Shown one piece after another: positions 24,120 to 35,390 of a DNA stretch of 64,000 nt. The stretch spans positions 1-64,000 of the forward strand of contig WPDH01000199.1 in the NCBI GenBank assembly GCA_019137255.1, given 5' to 3'. How positions within the stretch are numbered: position 1 is the stretch's first letter; each line of letters begins with the position of its first letter. The DNA is from Corinectria fuckeliana (Eukaryota; Ascomycota; Sordariomycetes; Hypocreales; Nectriaceae). Made by a program: the position numbers and the translations under genes. The notes below the pieces were generated by a model. That model did not search any database. It was not told the DNA's origin and saw nothing but the letters and a program-made list of their open reading frames with translations.

Positions 24120-25005
24120 GGGCAACTAACATCTACCTCTTAGCCGAGTAGCAACAGAGCGCAATGATGTGGTAGAAGATAATATAGCTAGCTTCCTAAT
24201 AGCCTCTAAGTTCTGCAATCTCATCAGCCAAAACTCTCAGATTCAACTCAAGTTCGACTTTTACAATCACAGAGTCCGCATATTTAATAATACTAGCCAG
24301 ATAAATCATCTATTTCAAAGTCTACACTAGAAAGCCCCGACTAGCGTATCCCTGCTAGAAATACTTAACTCACCGACCAAGCCATCTAAGAAAATAAGAC
24401 TTTTACTCTACTACTAACTAGCCAAAGCCTTTTAGACCTTATATGGTTTAGATTAGATGGTAAAGCTGTAGACTAAGGAGAGAGTGCACTTTATATTTGA
24501 CAATCACGACGAACCCCGAGGCATCTTTCTCAACGACCTGTACTTAGCTATCACTAATCCAGCCGCACCGTCTAGCAAAAATACTAAGAATGCTGGCAAG
24601 CTTCCCTTCATCCGATCTCACCAGTTTCCCAAGATTCTGGCCCTTGGCATTCTACTAATCAAGATCGAGCTTAGGCTGAAGATTGAGAATCATTTCGACC
24701 CGGAATGCTACAAAGATAGACATCTCAGCATTAATGCTACTCATACCACGGGACAAGACATATATCTGGAGAAACGCAACCTCTGGGAGGATGAAGAGCG
24801 AGAAACCTACCCACAGCTCCAAAGGGCAATTGCAACCTGCCTGGCAATATTCAAAACTGATGTGCAGATAAATGGGAATGTCCCAATGCCATCTCATAAC
24901 CCTTTTATAAACTATAAGGATAATAAGGGAGACCTACCTAAGTTACGTGACGCCATCAATGAGCATATTGTCAGGCCGCTTAAGACCCTCTATAGTAATA
25001 CATAG
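24120..25005 (+). pseudogene. RIP-like degraded DUF7580-type gene
   Basis: The last 173 codons (24,484-25,005) are open and read like the C-terminal part of fungal DUF7580-type proteins: a histidine/Asp-rich strand, LALGILLIKIELRLKIE, then an alpha-helical region with YPQLQRAIATCLA and a terminal helix. Upstream in the same frame (24,140-24,483) the matching N-terminal part is recognisable (CNLISQNSQIQL, VSLLEILNSPTKPSK) but is cut by five stops (TAG/TAA). Each is explainable as CAA/CAG-to-TAA/TAG or TGG-to-TAG. DUF7580 proteins are found in fungal NLR/HET-type signalling families; their biochemical role is unknown. More distant 5' coding remnants may reach back to about 23,700. Confidence 0.65.
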
Positions 25006-25640
25006 TGGGAGGGCAAATCAAACCCAGAGAAGTGGGAAAGTCCGCTATTCTGAAACTTCGGAATTGGCAACCACGCGAATCCCCCTGTAATAGAGACGCC
25101 ATTAACGGTGAAGCCTCAAGCAGAGTCGGTTTTAATTCGTCCCAGTCTTGTCTAAGGCGAGCTAATAGTCTGTAGTAGTATGACGCTTTCCTCGCGGGAT
25201 TGGTTTAGGCAGCTTAAGGATCTGAACGCAGTGATTTAGATAAAAGCCGGTGAAAGGGACGATAAATCCCCATCGGTCAAGATTGCCATCCTCAATATGG
25301 GGATTTGCTAGAAGCTTTCTTCGCAGGTCAAGGGGTACCGTGGTTTTGTTAACAATTGTGACGCTCCTTACCTCGATAATACTAGGCATAGTACCTAGAT
25401 CTTTCAGTTGCTCTAGAAGGTCTGCGATGTTGCGGACTTCTACGTTAGATGTATTTAGGAGACTAATTAGGCTACTGCTACTACACTAAGACATATAAAG
25501 GCAGTAAGTCTAAAATGAAAGTTCACTTACTTGGCAATACTAATCTAGGCATATAACTTAGGCTATCGACTGGGCTAGAGATTAGTAGAAGGTTAATATT
25601 ATTGTGTTACCCTCGGGGTTTTAAGCCTTACATGATGACA
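25006..25640. other. Decayed DNA between relics
   Basis: Normal to slightly AT-rich DNA with no frame that I can link to a protein. A 75-codon minus-strand frame (25,389-25,162) has no supporting context. Confidence 0.35.
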
Positions 25641-26420
25641 TCAAGGTAGCTATAGAGGACGCGAATTAGGCTCACATTCTTACATTTGCATCTCCCTCAA
25701 ATTTTGGCAACTGTGAGGAAATCTACTTTCCAGGCCGTCTCTACAGCCACGGCAAAGTCCTATGCCTCTTCTCGACGAACGCTATAGTGAAAACCTCGAT
25801 AGCAAAGACCTTTAACCCGAGTCCAATAGAACTAGCATGCCTGTCAGACCTGGCGTGGCTTACGACCTTAAGTGGAAGTTAACAGAGGGTGGCGGCATTG
25901 ACGTCTCAGCTAAAGTTGATGCCCCTATTACAGCTGCCGCAGGTATAGACACGGGGTTAAACGCGGGTGTGGCCTTTAAGAATTCTATAGACCGCTGCTG
26001 GGAGTTTAAGAGGCTGGAGACTTTGTTAGTGAACGTGACGCAGAGCTATGTTGACGACATGATGGACTTGGCCGAGGTGAAGCGCTATATCGCCAGGCAC
26101 AAGATATGGTTTGTTATAGACCCCCCACTATTTATCATTATAAGGATCATAGTAGGGCGTAAGGTAAAGGTTTTAGGAACTTATAAGGAAGAATGTGGAG
26201 TTAATACTAGAGTAAGGGTAGATATCCCTGAGGTTGCTAGAGCCAGTGGTAAGTCTAACACCTAGGGCAAGAAAGAATTCTTAATTTCTCACTATGTAGG
26301 TGACTTTATCTTTGCTATTTAAGTCACTAAAGTAACTAAGGGTATGTTAGACAAAGGTTAGTCCTAAATGATAATATCTAAAGGGGCAACTTTTACAGCT
26401 AGTAATAATATAAAGTAAAG
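25640..26420 (+). pseudogene. RIP-like degraded gene of an unnamed fungal family
   Basis: One frame of 142 codons (25,837-26,265) is protein-like: a Gly-rich beta segment (DLKWKLTEGGGIDVSAKVDAPITAAAG), then WEFKRLETLLV, a helix, and a hydrophobic segment near VVIDPP-LFIIIRIIVGRK. The coding signal continues downstream in the same frame through TAG and TAA stops (FISH-like HYVGDFIFAI, stop, VTKVTKGML) and upstream through at least one stop. The pattern Gly/Ala-rich sheet plus WEFxRL occurs in an uncharacterised, widespread fungal family, but I cannot name it. The right end grades into the AT-rich block. Confidence 0.5.
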
Positions 26421-29400
26421 AATTAAGTTAATTAAAAGGCAGCTCTAGGAATAAGACTATAAACAGGTGGAGATAATTAGCCTTAAAAGTAATATAGAGG
26501 AGGTATTTGTTTTTTAATTTATACCTTCTAGTGCGATCTAATATTAGAATATACTAATAGGGTTTTCTTATAATCTTTATATATTAGTATACAGCTTATA
26601 AACTTAGCTTACTCCTCTATTAGTTTCTGTGTTTACAGGATAGATACTTAGCTGTGGTATAATAAGTTTTAATTATCTTTATAAATTTTCTTTCTTTTAA
26701 GTAAGCTATTTAAAAAGGCCTTAAAAATAAGTAACTAGCTATAATATTAAAATCTTAACTTTTATCTAGAGGCTAATAACACTAAATCCTCAGCTTTACC
26801 TACTTTATAATAAACTTTCATAGTGGGAATTTCCTATTTTATAACTCTTTTATCTAGTAGCTATTATAGTAAGAGTCTTATAATAAGTGGGCTAGCTAGT
26901 TACTAGCAGAGGATTAATTAGAGGGATAAGAATAGACAGTCTAAAAGAAAGTTAAAAAAAATAAGTTTTTTAGAGAAGATACTAAAAAGATAAAAGAGAA
27001 GAGTTTATAAAGCTAAAAGCTTAAGTCTTAATTCTTATTTTAAGAGATAATTCTATTTTTACTTTTCTAATTATTACTTAAATTAAAGTTAAGCTTTTAT
27101 CTTCTACTTTACTAATTATTAGCTAGCTGTAAGCTATTATAATACCTTACTAACTTTCTTTTTTTACTTCTAACTTAATAATCTACCTTATAAGATACTT
27201 TCTTATTAGAAGGTGCTAAATATTAGATTGTTTTACTATATATATATAGTCTAGTATAGCTTTAAGCTAACTAACTAAGATACTTATATAATATAATTTA
27301 AAGTACTTTCTTTAAGAGCTATTATTAATTTAAGGTGTTAGCTTTTATCTTTTCTTCTTACTAAAGTAATATTATCTTAGCTAATAGTACTTATTAGATC
27401 TAAAAGAAAATTAGAATATTAAATTACTAGTCTAAGTATAAGAAAGCTAAAAAAAAAAATATAACCTTTTATAAACATTTAATAGTTACTCTTACTATAT
27501 CTTAATCACACCCCTAAAATCTATTTTAACCTAACTAACTTTCTCTATAGACCTTTTTTACCCTCTTTCCGCTCTTATATTATCACTATATTATATATAA
27601 TATACAGGCTAGGTAAAATAAAGAATATTAAGATTATAAACTATCTTTCTCCCTCTCTTAAGGAAAACTTTTCACTATAAAACCCACTCTTACTATAAGC
27701 TAAGCCTAATATAAAAATAACCTATAATTAATTTAAAGATCTTATTATTAAGACTAAATATAAACTTAAAGTAATTATCCTAAAAGCTACTTTCCTCTTA
27801 GTTTAGAAAATAGTAGTAATCTTAGCTAATATTATTATAAGCTATACCTAATATATAAGTAGTAAGATCTTAATCTTACTATCTCTTATAAAAATAATTA
27901 TAACTACTATTAAAAAAGTAGTATTAGTTACCTTTTAGAAAACACCTATTAAGATCTTAACTTAAGCCTAAGTTACTTATAATAAGAGGATACTCTTATC
28001 CCTAATAGTACTACTATTAAAAGTAATCCCCTCTTATCTTAGTAAGAAGATTATTATTAGGTTACCTAGTATAGCTCCTAATATTATATCTTATATACTA
28101 TTAGATACTATAATAATTATTAACTATACCCTCCTAAGAGGTTACCTTTTGCTTATAATAGTCTTATACTGCCTTCTTAGTAGAGATATTATAATCCTCT
28201 TTTATAAACTAATTATAAATCTCCTAAAGAATAATACTTAAATCCCTATTATTTTTAGTATAAGTATATATTAGGTCTTAAGATAGTTTATAATAGTTAC
28301 TAAGAGAGTCTTAACTAGCTGTATAAGAGGCTTACTTAAGAACCTTATAGTAGATATCTAATAAGTAAATNNTTAAGATATATATTATAAAACTATTATA
28401 AAGCTACTATATAGCTAGACCTTACTAGTTACTAGTTATATTATTAACTAAACTAATAGATATAAATAAACTTTATAACTAAGATATAATTATAACTATA
28501 AAGGTTTATTAGACTAAGCTCTATTTAGGGGAGATTTAACTTAAGTAGTACTTTAAGTGCTTTTACTTTAGATATATTATATAATACTATTAAGAATAGG
28601 CTAAGTATAGCTACTATAAGAGGGCTTACTATATAAGAGATATAATATATCTTACTTTTACTAGTAAGATCCCTTTAGTATATTATAACTATAATAGTAT
28701 ATACCTAGTATAATCTTATATATACTATATAGTATAAAAAGAGTAAGAATAAGTAAAAAATACCTATATAGAGAGACTTATATAGTTTAGTATCTTAAGT
28801 AAGTAGTATAAATATATAGTATACTTACTATAAGATATAGTAGCAGTAGTATTAATACTAACACTAACTATAGTACTAAACCACTCTGCCTAGAGAGGGC
28901 TTAAACAGCCCTTAAAGCAGCCTTAAGCTAGACTAGACCTAGGTCTAAGTCTAACCCTTATAGTGTTTAGACTAATTAACTAAATAAGAGAGTAAATACT
29001 ATTAAAAGTTAGAGAAGGTATACTAATACTAGTTAGTAATAAGAATAATACCTAGAAGGATAAGAATAAGTAGTATAAGCAACTTAGACCTAACCTAAAA
29101 TTAATTAAATTTTAGCACACAATTTAGGCTAAGCCTTATAAGAACTTATTATTATAGGTATATAATTAGCTTTTCTTATAAAGCAGACCTGCTTATAACC
29201 TATATTACTATATATATATACTAAGCCTAACTTGCTCCCCTCTTAGGTGAGAGTAGTAGAGGGTTTTTTATCTTATAGCTTACTATTAGGGTTTTTCCCT
29301 CCTATTATAGATTAGTCTAAGTTACTTAGAAGAAGGACTAAATAGCTATAAGCTAAATTAGGTATAAATAAATAAATAAATACTACTTAGTAATCTTAGT

Positions 29401-29880
29401 AAATAAGTATTTAGTGTTTTATATTAAGTTATATAATATTATCTATAGTTAATAACTTTAATTTAAGCTAATCTTTTAAGTCTTTTAATAAGCTAAGTAG
29501 TAAATATAGTTATAAATTCTCTTTTTATTATAACTCTCTTTTTTATATAACTTTAAACCTAAGTTAACTCTTATAAAACCTAAATCTAAAAGTTAGAAAA
29601 TTTAGACTAATTAACAACCTAGCCTAACTCTAAGTAATATAACTCTAATATATAAACTATAAGTGCTAATTTATATAGGCGATTTTAGTTAAATTCTTAG
29701 CAAATAGCACCTAGGCTTAGTAATTAGCTTTTAGCTGATTTTATATAAAAGAGAAAGAGTATATAAAGCTTGTCTTAAAACCTTAAGATATAAAAGTAGA
29801 AGATAAAATACACAATTTTTCACTCTTATATTTAACAGTACTGTTTTTAAAGAGGAGGTATTAATTTGTCAATTTCACAA
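26420..29880. mobile_element. Second AT-rich RIP-like block, element unidentified
   Basis: About 3.4 kb of TA-saturated DNA with no usable open frame on either strand and stop codons every few triplets. Composition equals that of the first AT-rich block, so RIP-degraded transposon sequence is the best explanation. The borders are fairly sharp: the left overlaps a decayed gene and the right changes to normal composition within about 50 bp near 29,870. No terminal repeats were recognised. Confidence 0.6.
28371..28372. other. Two undetermined bases (NN)
   Basis: The only ambiguous bases in the window. They mark a join or unresolved site in the assembly inside repetitive AT-rich DNA, so the true length here is uncertain. 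Confidence 0.95.
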
Positions 29881-30289
29881 GCTAAAGTCCTCTACGATAT
29901 TAGACCCTAAAAGCTCCGCCACCACTAACTAGAGTGCGCTGGGGATGCGTGACCAAGAACCAATTTGTCGTGGCGATTCTTTACCCGAGGCCGCTTCACG
30001 ATCGACCCAGGAACGAATAACGTCGACGTCTCCGCTGGAAGACCCCTAGATTCAGGGTAGATTATCTATTAATCGCTGTTGCACATACATAGCAGTGGCT
30101 AGTATGTTTTCACATGCTCATCAGTCAGAGAGTTAAAGATGTCGCACTCACCAACAAGCAGCTAATACGGCGAACACCCTCGAACAGGTGCTCAGGGCTG
30201 GGCATACACCATCTGACCCTGCCGCTGCAGCAGCCGTAATTTCAAAGGGTTATGGGACACCTCGTCAGATATCCACGAGCTCTTCCATC

Positions 30290-31180
30290 TCAAGCCGCCT
30301 CGAGCAAGCCCTCCTTCCGGAACCAGGCGCGAATCCGTTGGTACTGACTTGCCATCCAGGTTATCTCGCTCGCCAAGAAGGAGGCGTTTTCATCTACAGA
30401 CCGATCGAACGTGACCATCTCCAGGTCTACCGCGATGATCTTACCGTCCACGAGGATAAAGTTTCCCAGCTGCGGGTCTTCGTGGTTCACACCAAATCGG
30501 TGAAGGGCGCGAAAGCATTCCTGCAACAGCCGCGAGAACTCGTCGAATTCGAGCGTTGCGCCTGGTGGCTCAGCCAGAGATACGCCACCCACATCCTGTA
30601 GAATGAGTGCTCTCGCCCCTTTATACTGGGTCTGGCCGTAGTAGACCGGGACCACGACACCTTGAAGGGGCCGGAGTGTCTTGTACGCTCGCGTCTCGGT
30701 ATCGAAGAGTCCCTCCTCAGCATCCTCTTCTTGTCTCTCCCGCTTGAGGATGATACTAGCCGGAAGGAACCACTCTGGAAAGGCGAACTCGGCCCGCGAG
30801 CGGATCCATGCTGGAAGGTAGTCGGCTAGGAAGCGAATTAAACGCTGTGTGGGGGATGGATCGAGATGCAGTCGCCAAACGTTTGAGTGGTCGGGGTGGG
30901 CAAGAGTGCTGGTAGCCCGGATAAGGCGGCTTCGGAAACAGAAACACTAGTTTGGAGAGAATGAGAACTGTCTTCATATATAATTTCCAAACATGAGAGA
31001 AGATTTGCTTACCACGGGTTCTGAGGGAGCTCGAGACTCCTTGTGGACACTTTGCGTAGTTGGTAGGCGGTAGCGCTCTGGCTCGCCTGGGATCTTCCGC
31101 CTGGGCAATTCGATATCGTAGCGTCGCTTCGGTGAGGGAGGAGGGGGAGTGTCGTCGGCAATGGGGATATCATGATCCAT
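30290..31180 (-). CDS. Protein-kinase-like protein, 2 exons, 274 aa
   Basis: Exon 1 (31180-31013, start ATG at 31,180) encodes a Pro-rich N-terminus (TPPPPSPKRR). A 66-bp intron (GTAAGC..CTAG) joins it in phase 0 to exon 2 (30946-30290). The product has 274 residues. The C-terminal half carries a divergent kinase catalytic loop: NHEDPQLGNF (His210, Asp212, Asn217) and a metal-binding DLE (Asp229) in place of DFG. An N-lobe lysine is plausible in SIILKRE. The family resembles short fungal kinase-like proteins of unknown substrate. At 274 residues it is compact but keeps the key Asp and Asn, so activity is possible. It is divergent with the gene starting at 31,772 and borders RIP-degraded DNA on its 3' side. 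Confidence 0.8.
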
Positions 31181-31771
31181 TGTTGCGAAAGTTGAAGCTG
31201 CAAGTTGATGTTGAATGTTCAAGTAGGTACCTTGCACCTTGGAAAGATGGCATCGCGCTCGCACGTGATGCTTTCCCACGTGATGTCACAGTTCCCTTAG
31301 CAACCCAATAACAGCACGCGATTGTATGTACTCCCTACGGGCTAAAGAGTCCTAGCATTCGGCACCGAATAAAATTACTAGGGAGTCTGGATACTAGCAT
31401 ACAATTAACAGAGAATTATGCCACTATTGGCCAGGTCATAGGGTTAAATAAGTGATTAAATTGAACCTAGCCAGGTACTCTTTTCTGCTGGAATTATAGT
31501 CATCTTTCCCTCCCAAGGTCATGCCGGTCCTAACCGCCTGGCTCGCTGGCGTAGGATCGGGTCATAGAAGTGTTCCCGACCCGTATTAACTATTCTGCTG
31601 CCTCTCTCTACCTTCCCAATGGTTGAAATGAGTTAGTCCGAGGCGCAGGCAGGCCTTTCATCCGGAAGGCCGTTAGATCTTGGTGTCTTTTTATGCGCGC
31701 ACCAGCAGCTACATGCTATCTCTTCGCAACCAATCTAACTTGGACACTCTGCCGTCATTTTAACGCTCACC
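31181..31771. promoter_or_regulatory. Shared divergent promoter region
   Basis: The 591 bp between the starts of two head-to-head genes. It probably serves both. No coding frame and no specific operator was identified. Confidence 0.4.
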
Positions 31772-32797
31772 ATGGTCACGGCAAGCGCGCTTATTCTACA
31801 GCATCCGACAAATTACGTTGACAATCCCGGGTATACGTCATACACTAACAAAACTTGGGCTCGGAGTTATCCACCTATTCGGAGCTTCCGTTCCCACACC
31901 ACCATAGATTTTGAGGGAATAACCCATGCAGATTTCGATGATGCATTTCTTCCTCCAGATGCCGATGAGAATAAACGAATGAATGAAATTGCACAGCTGC
32001 CAAATACGAGACATTGGCGACTTGAGACCGAAGCCGATGTTGAACACTGGTGGCATGCAGAGGTCTCTGATGTGGTCCTCGCCGCTTGGACAAAGCACCC
32101 AACAATCGTTCAGACATCCCATACCAAGCCTCTCACCGAGGCCAATGTCCCCGAGAACATTGACTGCACCTATGCAATGTATGCTGGTGATTCGAGGGTA
32201 GCTGTTGCGGTTGGCGAGATAAAGCGGAATATTATCGACGCTGACGGTTGGCGGCGGGGTAACTTGACTGAACCTCAGAAGAAGCTCGCGCGTGAGCTTC
32301 GCGGGTAAGCTAGAACTGCCCCCTGAAGACATTGTGCAGCGTCATACTAGATTTTGTGGTTCAAACTAAAGTTCATTAGGTACGCAGACAAGTATGAATG
32401 CCCTCAGACTTTTTGCTGGGACGGTCAGACCCTTCTCATGCTCCAGTTCCGAGCACGGAAGGCCAGACATGTACGCGAAGAAGCTTGCCAAGTGGACTGC
32501 TGGGTTATCCCAATGGAAGGTAGCGCTTGCACCTTTCGCTACGCGCTTTACCGGCTCCTGGTACAAGGACTCAGGCGGTGCCAGGCAAAGGCTGCGGGTG
32601 TGCTGACCGTGGGTGGGGTGACGGAGATCAGCCGTGAATTCTACACTGGACGACCCGTATGGACCGTTAATGGGGCATCTGTCGTGATTCACCCAGGTGG
32701 TTACTATCGTGTGGTAGATGAGGCTACTGGAGCCTTGAGGTGGGTGCATGAGCAGGATCTAGAAGGGGTTTGGGAGACGGGTCCATTTTGGGAATAG
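31772..32797 (+). CDS. Uncharacterised fungal protein with GExK motif, 2 exons, 316 aa
   Basis: Exons 31772-32304 and 32380-32797 join across a 75-bp intron (GTAAGC..TTAG), giving 316 residues. Residues ~93-155 contain WHAEVSDVV, then DCTYAMY, a strand, and VAVAVGEIKRN (Glu149-Ile-Lys151). A conserved Asp followed by a beta-strand ending E-x-K resembles the core of PD-(D/E)XK nucleases. The second exon continues with CPQTFCWDGQTLLMLQF, as in other members of this fungal family, and a Cys/Arg-rich helix. Nuclease function is an inference from one motif; the family itself is uncharacterised. No signal peptide. Head-to-head with a kinase-like gene. A 12-bp tandem repeat begins at the stop codon. 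Confidence 0.75.
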
Positions 32798-33173
32798 GAT
32801 AGGGTTCAGGATAGGGTTCAAGATAGGGATCATGGAGATATCGAGCTGTCATACTGGGTGGTCACTACTTACTACTACTACTACTACTACTACTACTGTA
32901 TAAAGGACCTGTCGTTTTCTGTCCACATTCTGCTTTCTCGACAGGAAACCACATTTTCGTCCGTGCACCGCCAATAAAAAGCAAGTTCATCTAACAACAA
33001 CCGAACTTATACCGACTGGAAGAATACTACTACTACCCCATCCATCATATAATACCATCAGTTGTTATGAATGAGTAGTAGTAGTAGCAGTGCTTGTATT
33101 AAAAAAAAGGGGTGTAGCGTAGCAAGCCGCCAACTTGTCTCACTCTGATCCGATCTTACCTTCATCATCTACA
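32798..33173. other. Intergenic, with (TAC)n microsatellite
   Basis: The stretch just after the stop contains three 12-bp copies of a GGATAGGGTTCA-like repeat (about 32,795-32,832). A perfect (TAC/ACT)n tract follows at about 32,867-32,896, and a short GTAGTAGTAG tract lies near 33,075. No gene seen. Confidence 0.6.
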
Positions 33174-33404
33174 ATGCCAACCACAACCACGCCAGAAGCC
33201 CTCACCCGCCTTGGGTTATGGATTGACCCTAAAACCAACCTTCCCATCTGTACCCAGCCAGAGTGTAAATATGCACTCACCACTGGTCAATCTTGCGTTA
33301 TATCCCACCTGCGGGACAAGCATAAGATCCCGACCAACGCAAGAAAGGGCTTATCTCGACTACTCAAGACCCTTCCTCTCTCCAAAGACTGTAATCTATG
33401 TTAG
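33174..33404 (+). pseudogene. OrsD-type zinc-finger fragment
   Basis: The 76-codon frame from ATG 33,174 contains CTQPECKYAL followed by VISHLRDKHKIP, i.e. C-x4-C ... H-x4-H spacing. This is the N-terminal C2H2-type finger of the fungal OrsD (DUF3505) family. Full OrsD-type proteins are much longer and often precede a RecQ-like helicase part; here the frame ends after the finger. The sequence to about 33,600 shows no continuation of confidence. I therefore call it a truncated fragment, although a small stand-alone protein cannot be excluded. A helicase fragment of the probably related family lies on the other strand at 36,799-37,560. Confidence 0.55.
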
Positions 33405-33767
33405 ATTTCCAGGGTCAAGCACCCGTTTACCCGTTTTTTTTGCAAGAGCATGCTGGAGTTCTAATGTCGTGAGGGGGCTTTTAGCGCAAGTGATCCACGA
33501 GAGGACTTGTATCGCAGATTCCCTCAAGTCAGGCTTCTGCTTATTGATTCTCTCCATTGCTTTGTCGTATGCTTTGGCTAGTACCTGATCCTTGTTACCA
33601 CCAGACGCTAGGTATCTTCTGCTTTTTTATTTCTTTTAATGCGCCTCGCATATCATTTACTCTAAGCTTGTCATTAAGTGACTCAAGGTAGAGCCGGGCC
33701 AAGAGAAACCTATAGCACGGTCAGCTATGTCCGCACGTCAAATATGAACCAGGGCACTCGCATTCCA

Positions 33768-34313
33768 TCAACAGCTTCTGATATTTCTGCCTTGATCTCT
33801 TCTTGCGACTCTTGATTCTCTTGAATGAAGGGCCGAAGCTCTGCCAATATGGCCTTCCAGGTATTTTCTCACGTTGTCCTGAGTCGCATGGATGTCTAAT
33901 GTTAATCCCTCTTCAAAGAATCCGGCGATCTCCAGAAGAGGCGTTGACGTCACAAAAAGGTTTATTCCACAATAGGCCTGTGGATCAAAGAGCTGCGATA
34001 GGAAGACGTTTCTGCATGATGCTCGGCATTTATTAAGTGCATCGATGATGATAAAGACTCTTTGGTACAATGCGGCCACGGCCTGAAGGGCCCCTGATAT
34101 CTCTCCAAATAATGGTGTTGTCCGCTCCTTCTTGTGTTTGTCGTGAAGTGCTTTCACTGCTTTTGGAAGAGAACGGTGATCCTGCGCGAGTTGCTTGAGC
34201 AGACTTGCCGGCACGTCTTCTACCCTCTGCTCATGATGGCGCTGGTGAAGACGAAGATACTGTCTCATTTCGGGATTAACCTCGCTTTTCATCATGATCA
34301 GCCGGATTACCAA
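33768..34313 (-). pseudogene. NACHT-domain fragment of an NLR-type gene
   Basis: This open frame of 181 codons on the minus strand carries a NACHT Walker B region, VFIIIDALNKC (usually DALDEC in fungal NLRs), preceded by a helix with QAVAALYQ. It is followed by the sensor segment INLFVTSTPLLEIAGFF and a helix with TQDNVRKYLEGHI. No Walker A is present because the 5' part is missing, and the 3' part is lost after the LEGHI helix. Hence it is a fragment of about 150-170 meaningful residues from a fungal STAND NTPase gene, not a functional gene. Fungal NACHT proteins act in non-self recognition and regulated cell death. Confidence 0.65.
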
Positions 34314-35390
34314 GATCCGGAGTATCGGGACCAGCCGGATCCCTAGGATCTAGATGATCAGCAGGACTTTCACCGTCATGATCGTCCTAGCCCCAAAGGA
34401 CTGAATTCCTTCCTTCCGATGAATTATCTTTCCTTTCGATCAAATTGATGTATTTAAGACCTCTCTTAGTCACCTCAATTGTCACATTTCGGGATCATAA
34501 TCAGTATTCAGGATCATCTAGGCATCACCACAACCTTCTGATTATTAATATTACTGCCTAGATAACCTATAGATAGCCTAACCTTATAATAATTATTATA
34601 ACTCTAGCCCTACTAATAATAAAGGCAGCTAACTTTTTATAACTATCTTAGATTTCCTAAGAGCCTAAAATTAATATATTTAGACTCTTAATTTATCCCT
34701 CTTTTAGCTAGGAAATTAAGAGCTTTTAACCTTAAGATTTAATCCCTACTTTATAATAGCCTATAAGACTTAGTACTACTAATATATTCTAGCAACTATC
34801 CTTTATAGTGATAGTACTCCTATCTTCACCTATAATAACTTTCAGAGGAAGAACATTATTATGCAGGATGATAGAGATCCAGTTATTATCGACTGGGAGT
34901 TTACATCCTGGTATCCTACGTACTGGGAATACTCTACGGCTATATTTGCTAACAGCGGTTAGAATGACGATTAGCATAAATATCTACGTATAGTCCTAGA
35001 TGAATATCTAAACCAGTCTCTTTAGTTGTTATATATAAAGCTTGAAATGTGGTCCTAAAATGCTCAGAGGTGCACAAGTAAGTAACATTATCTTCCTCTT
35101 TATCTATAATGCTCGTTAGACATATAGGTTAACTAATATCAATCAAGCGAGCATGAAAGGAAATCTGTTCCCCGGGGGAGGGGGGGTTATCAGCAAGTTA
35201 AGCGTTTATGATTCAGCCACTGCCTTAGGACATGAGTTTTTATAGGCATTATGAGAGATAAAATATTCTTAGATGCTCAGTACTTATTGTGTACGAACTC
35301 GGCCCCCTATGCGATTCTATACGCGTTCTTTTTTATGCGGGGGTTAAATGACCTGTCATTCTTGCGCGATTTGACTGTGCCGCCACCAAC
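34314..35390. other. Mixed repeat debris, partly AT-rich
   Basis: 34,320-34,400 shows GGATC/GATCAGCCGGAT-like words with internal repetition. 34,560-34,800 is a short AT-rich RIP-like patch. A GC run (CCCCGGGGGAGGGGGGG) lies near 35,172. No gene seen. Confidence 0.4.

Noticed and set aside
30188..30601. 137-codon plus-strand frame
   Set aside because: It is antisense to the kinase-like exon, whose minus-strand frame has catalytic motifs and correct splicing.
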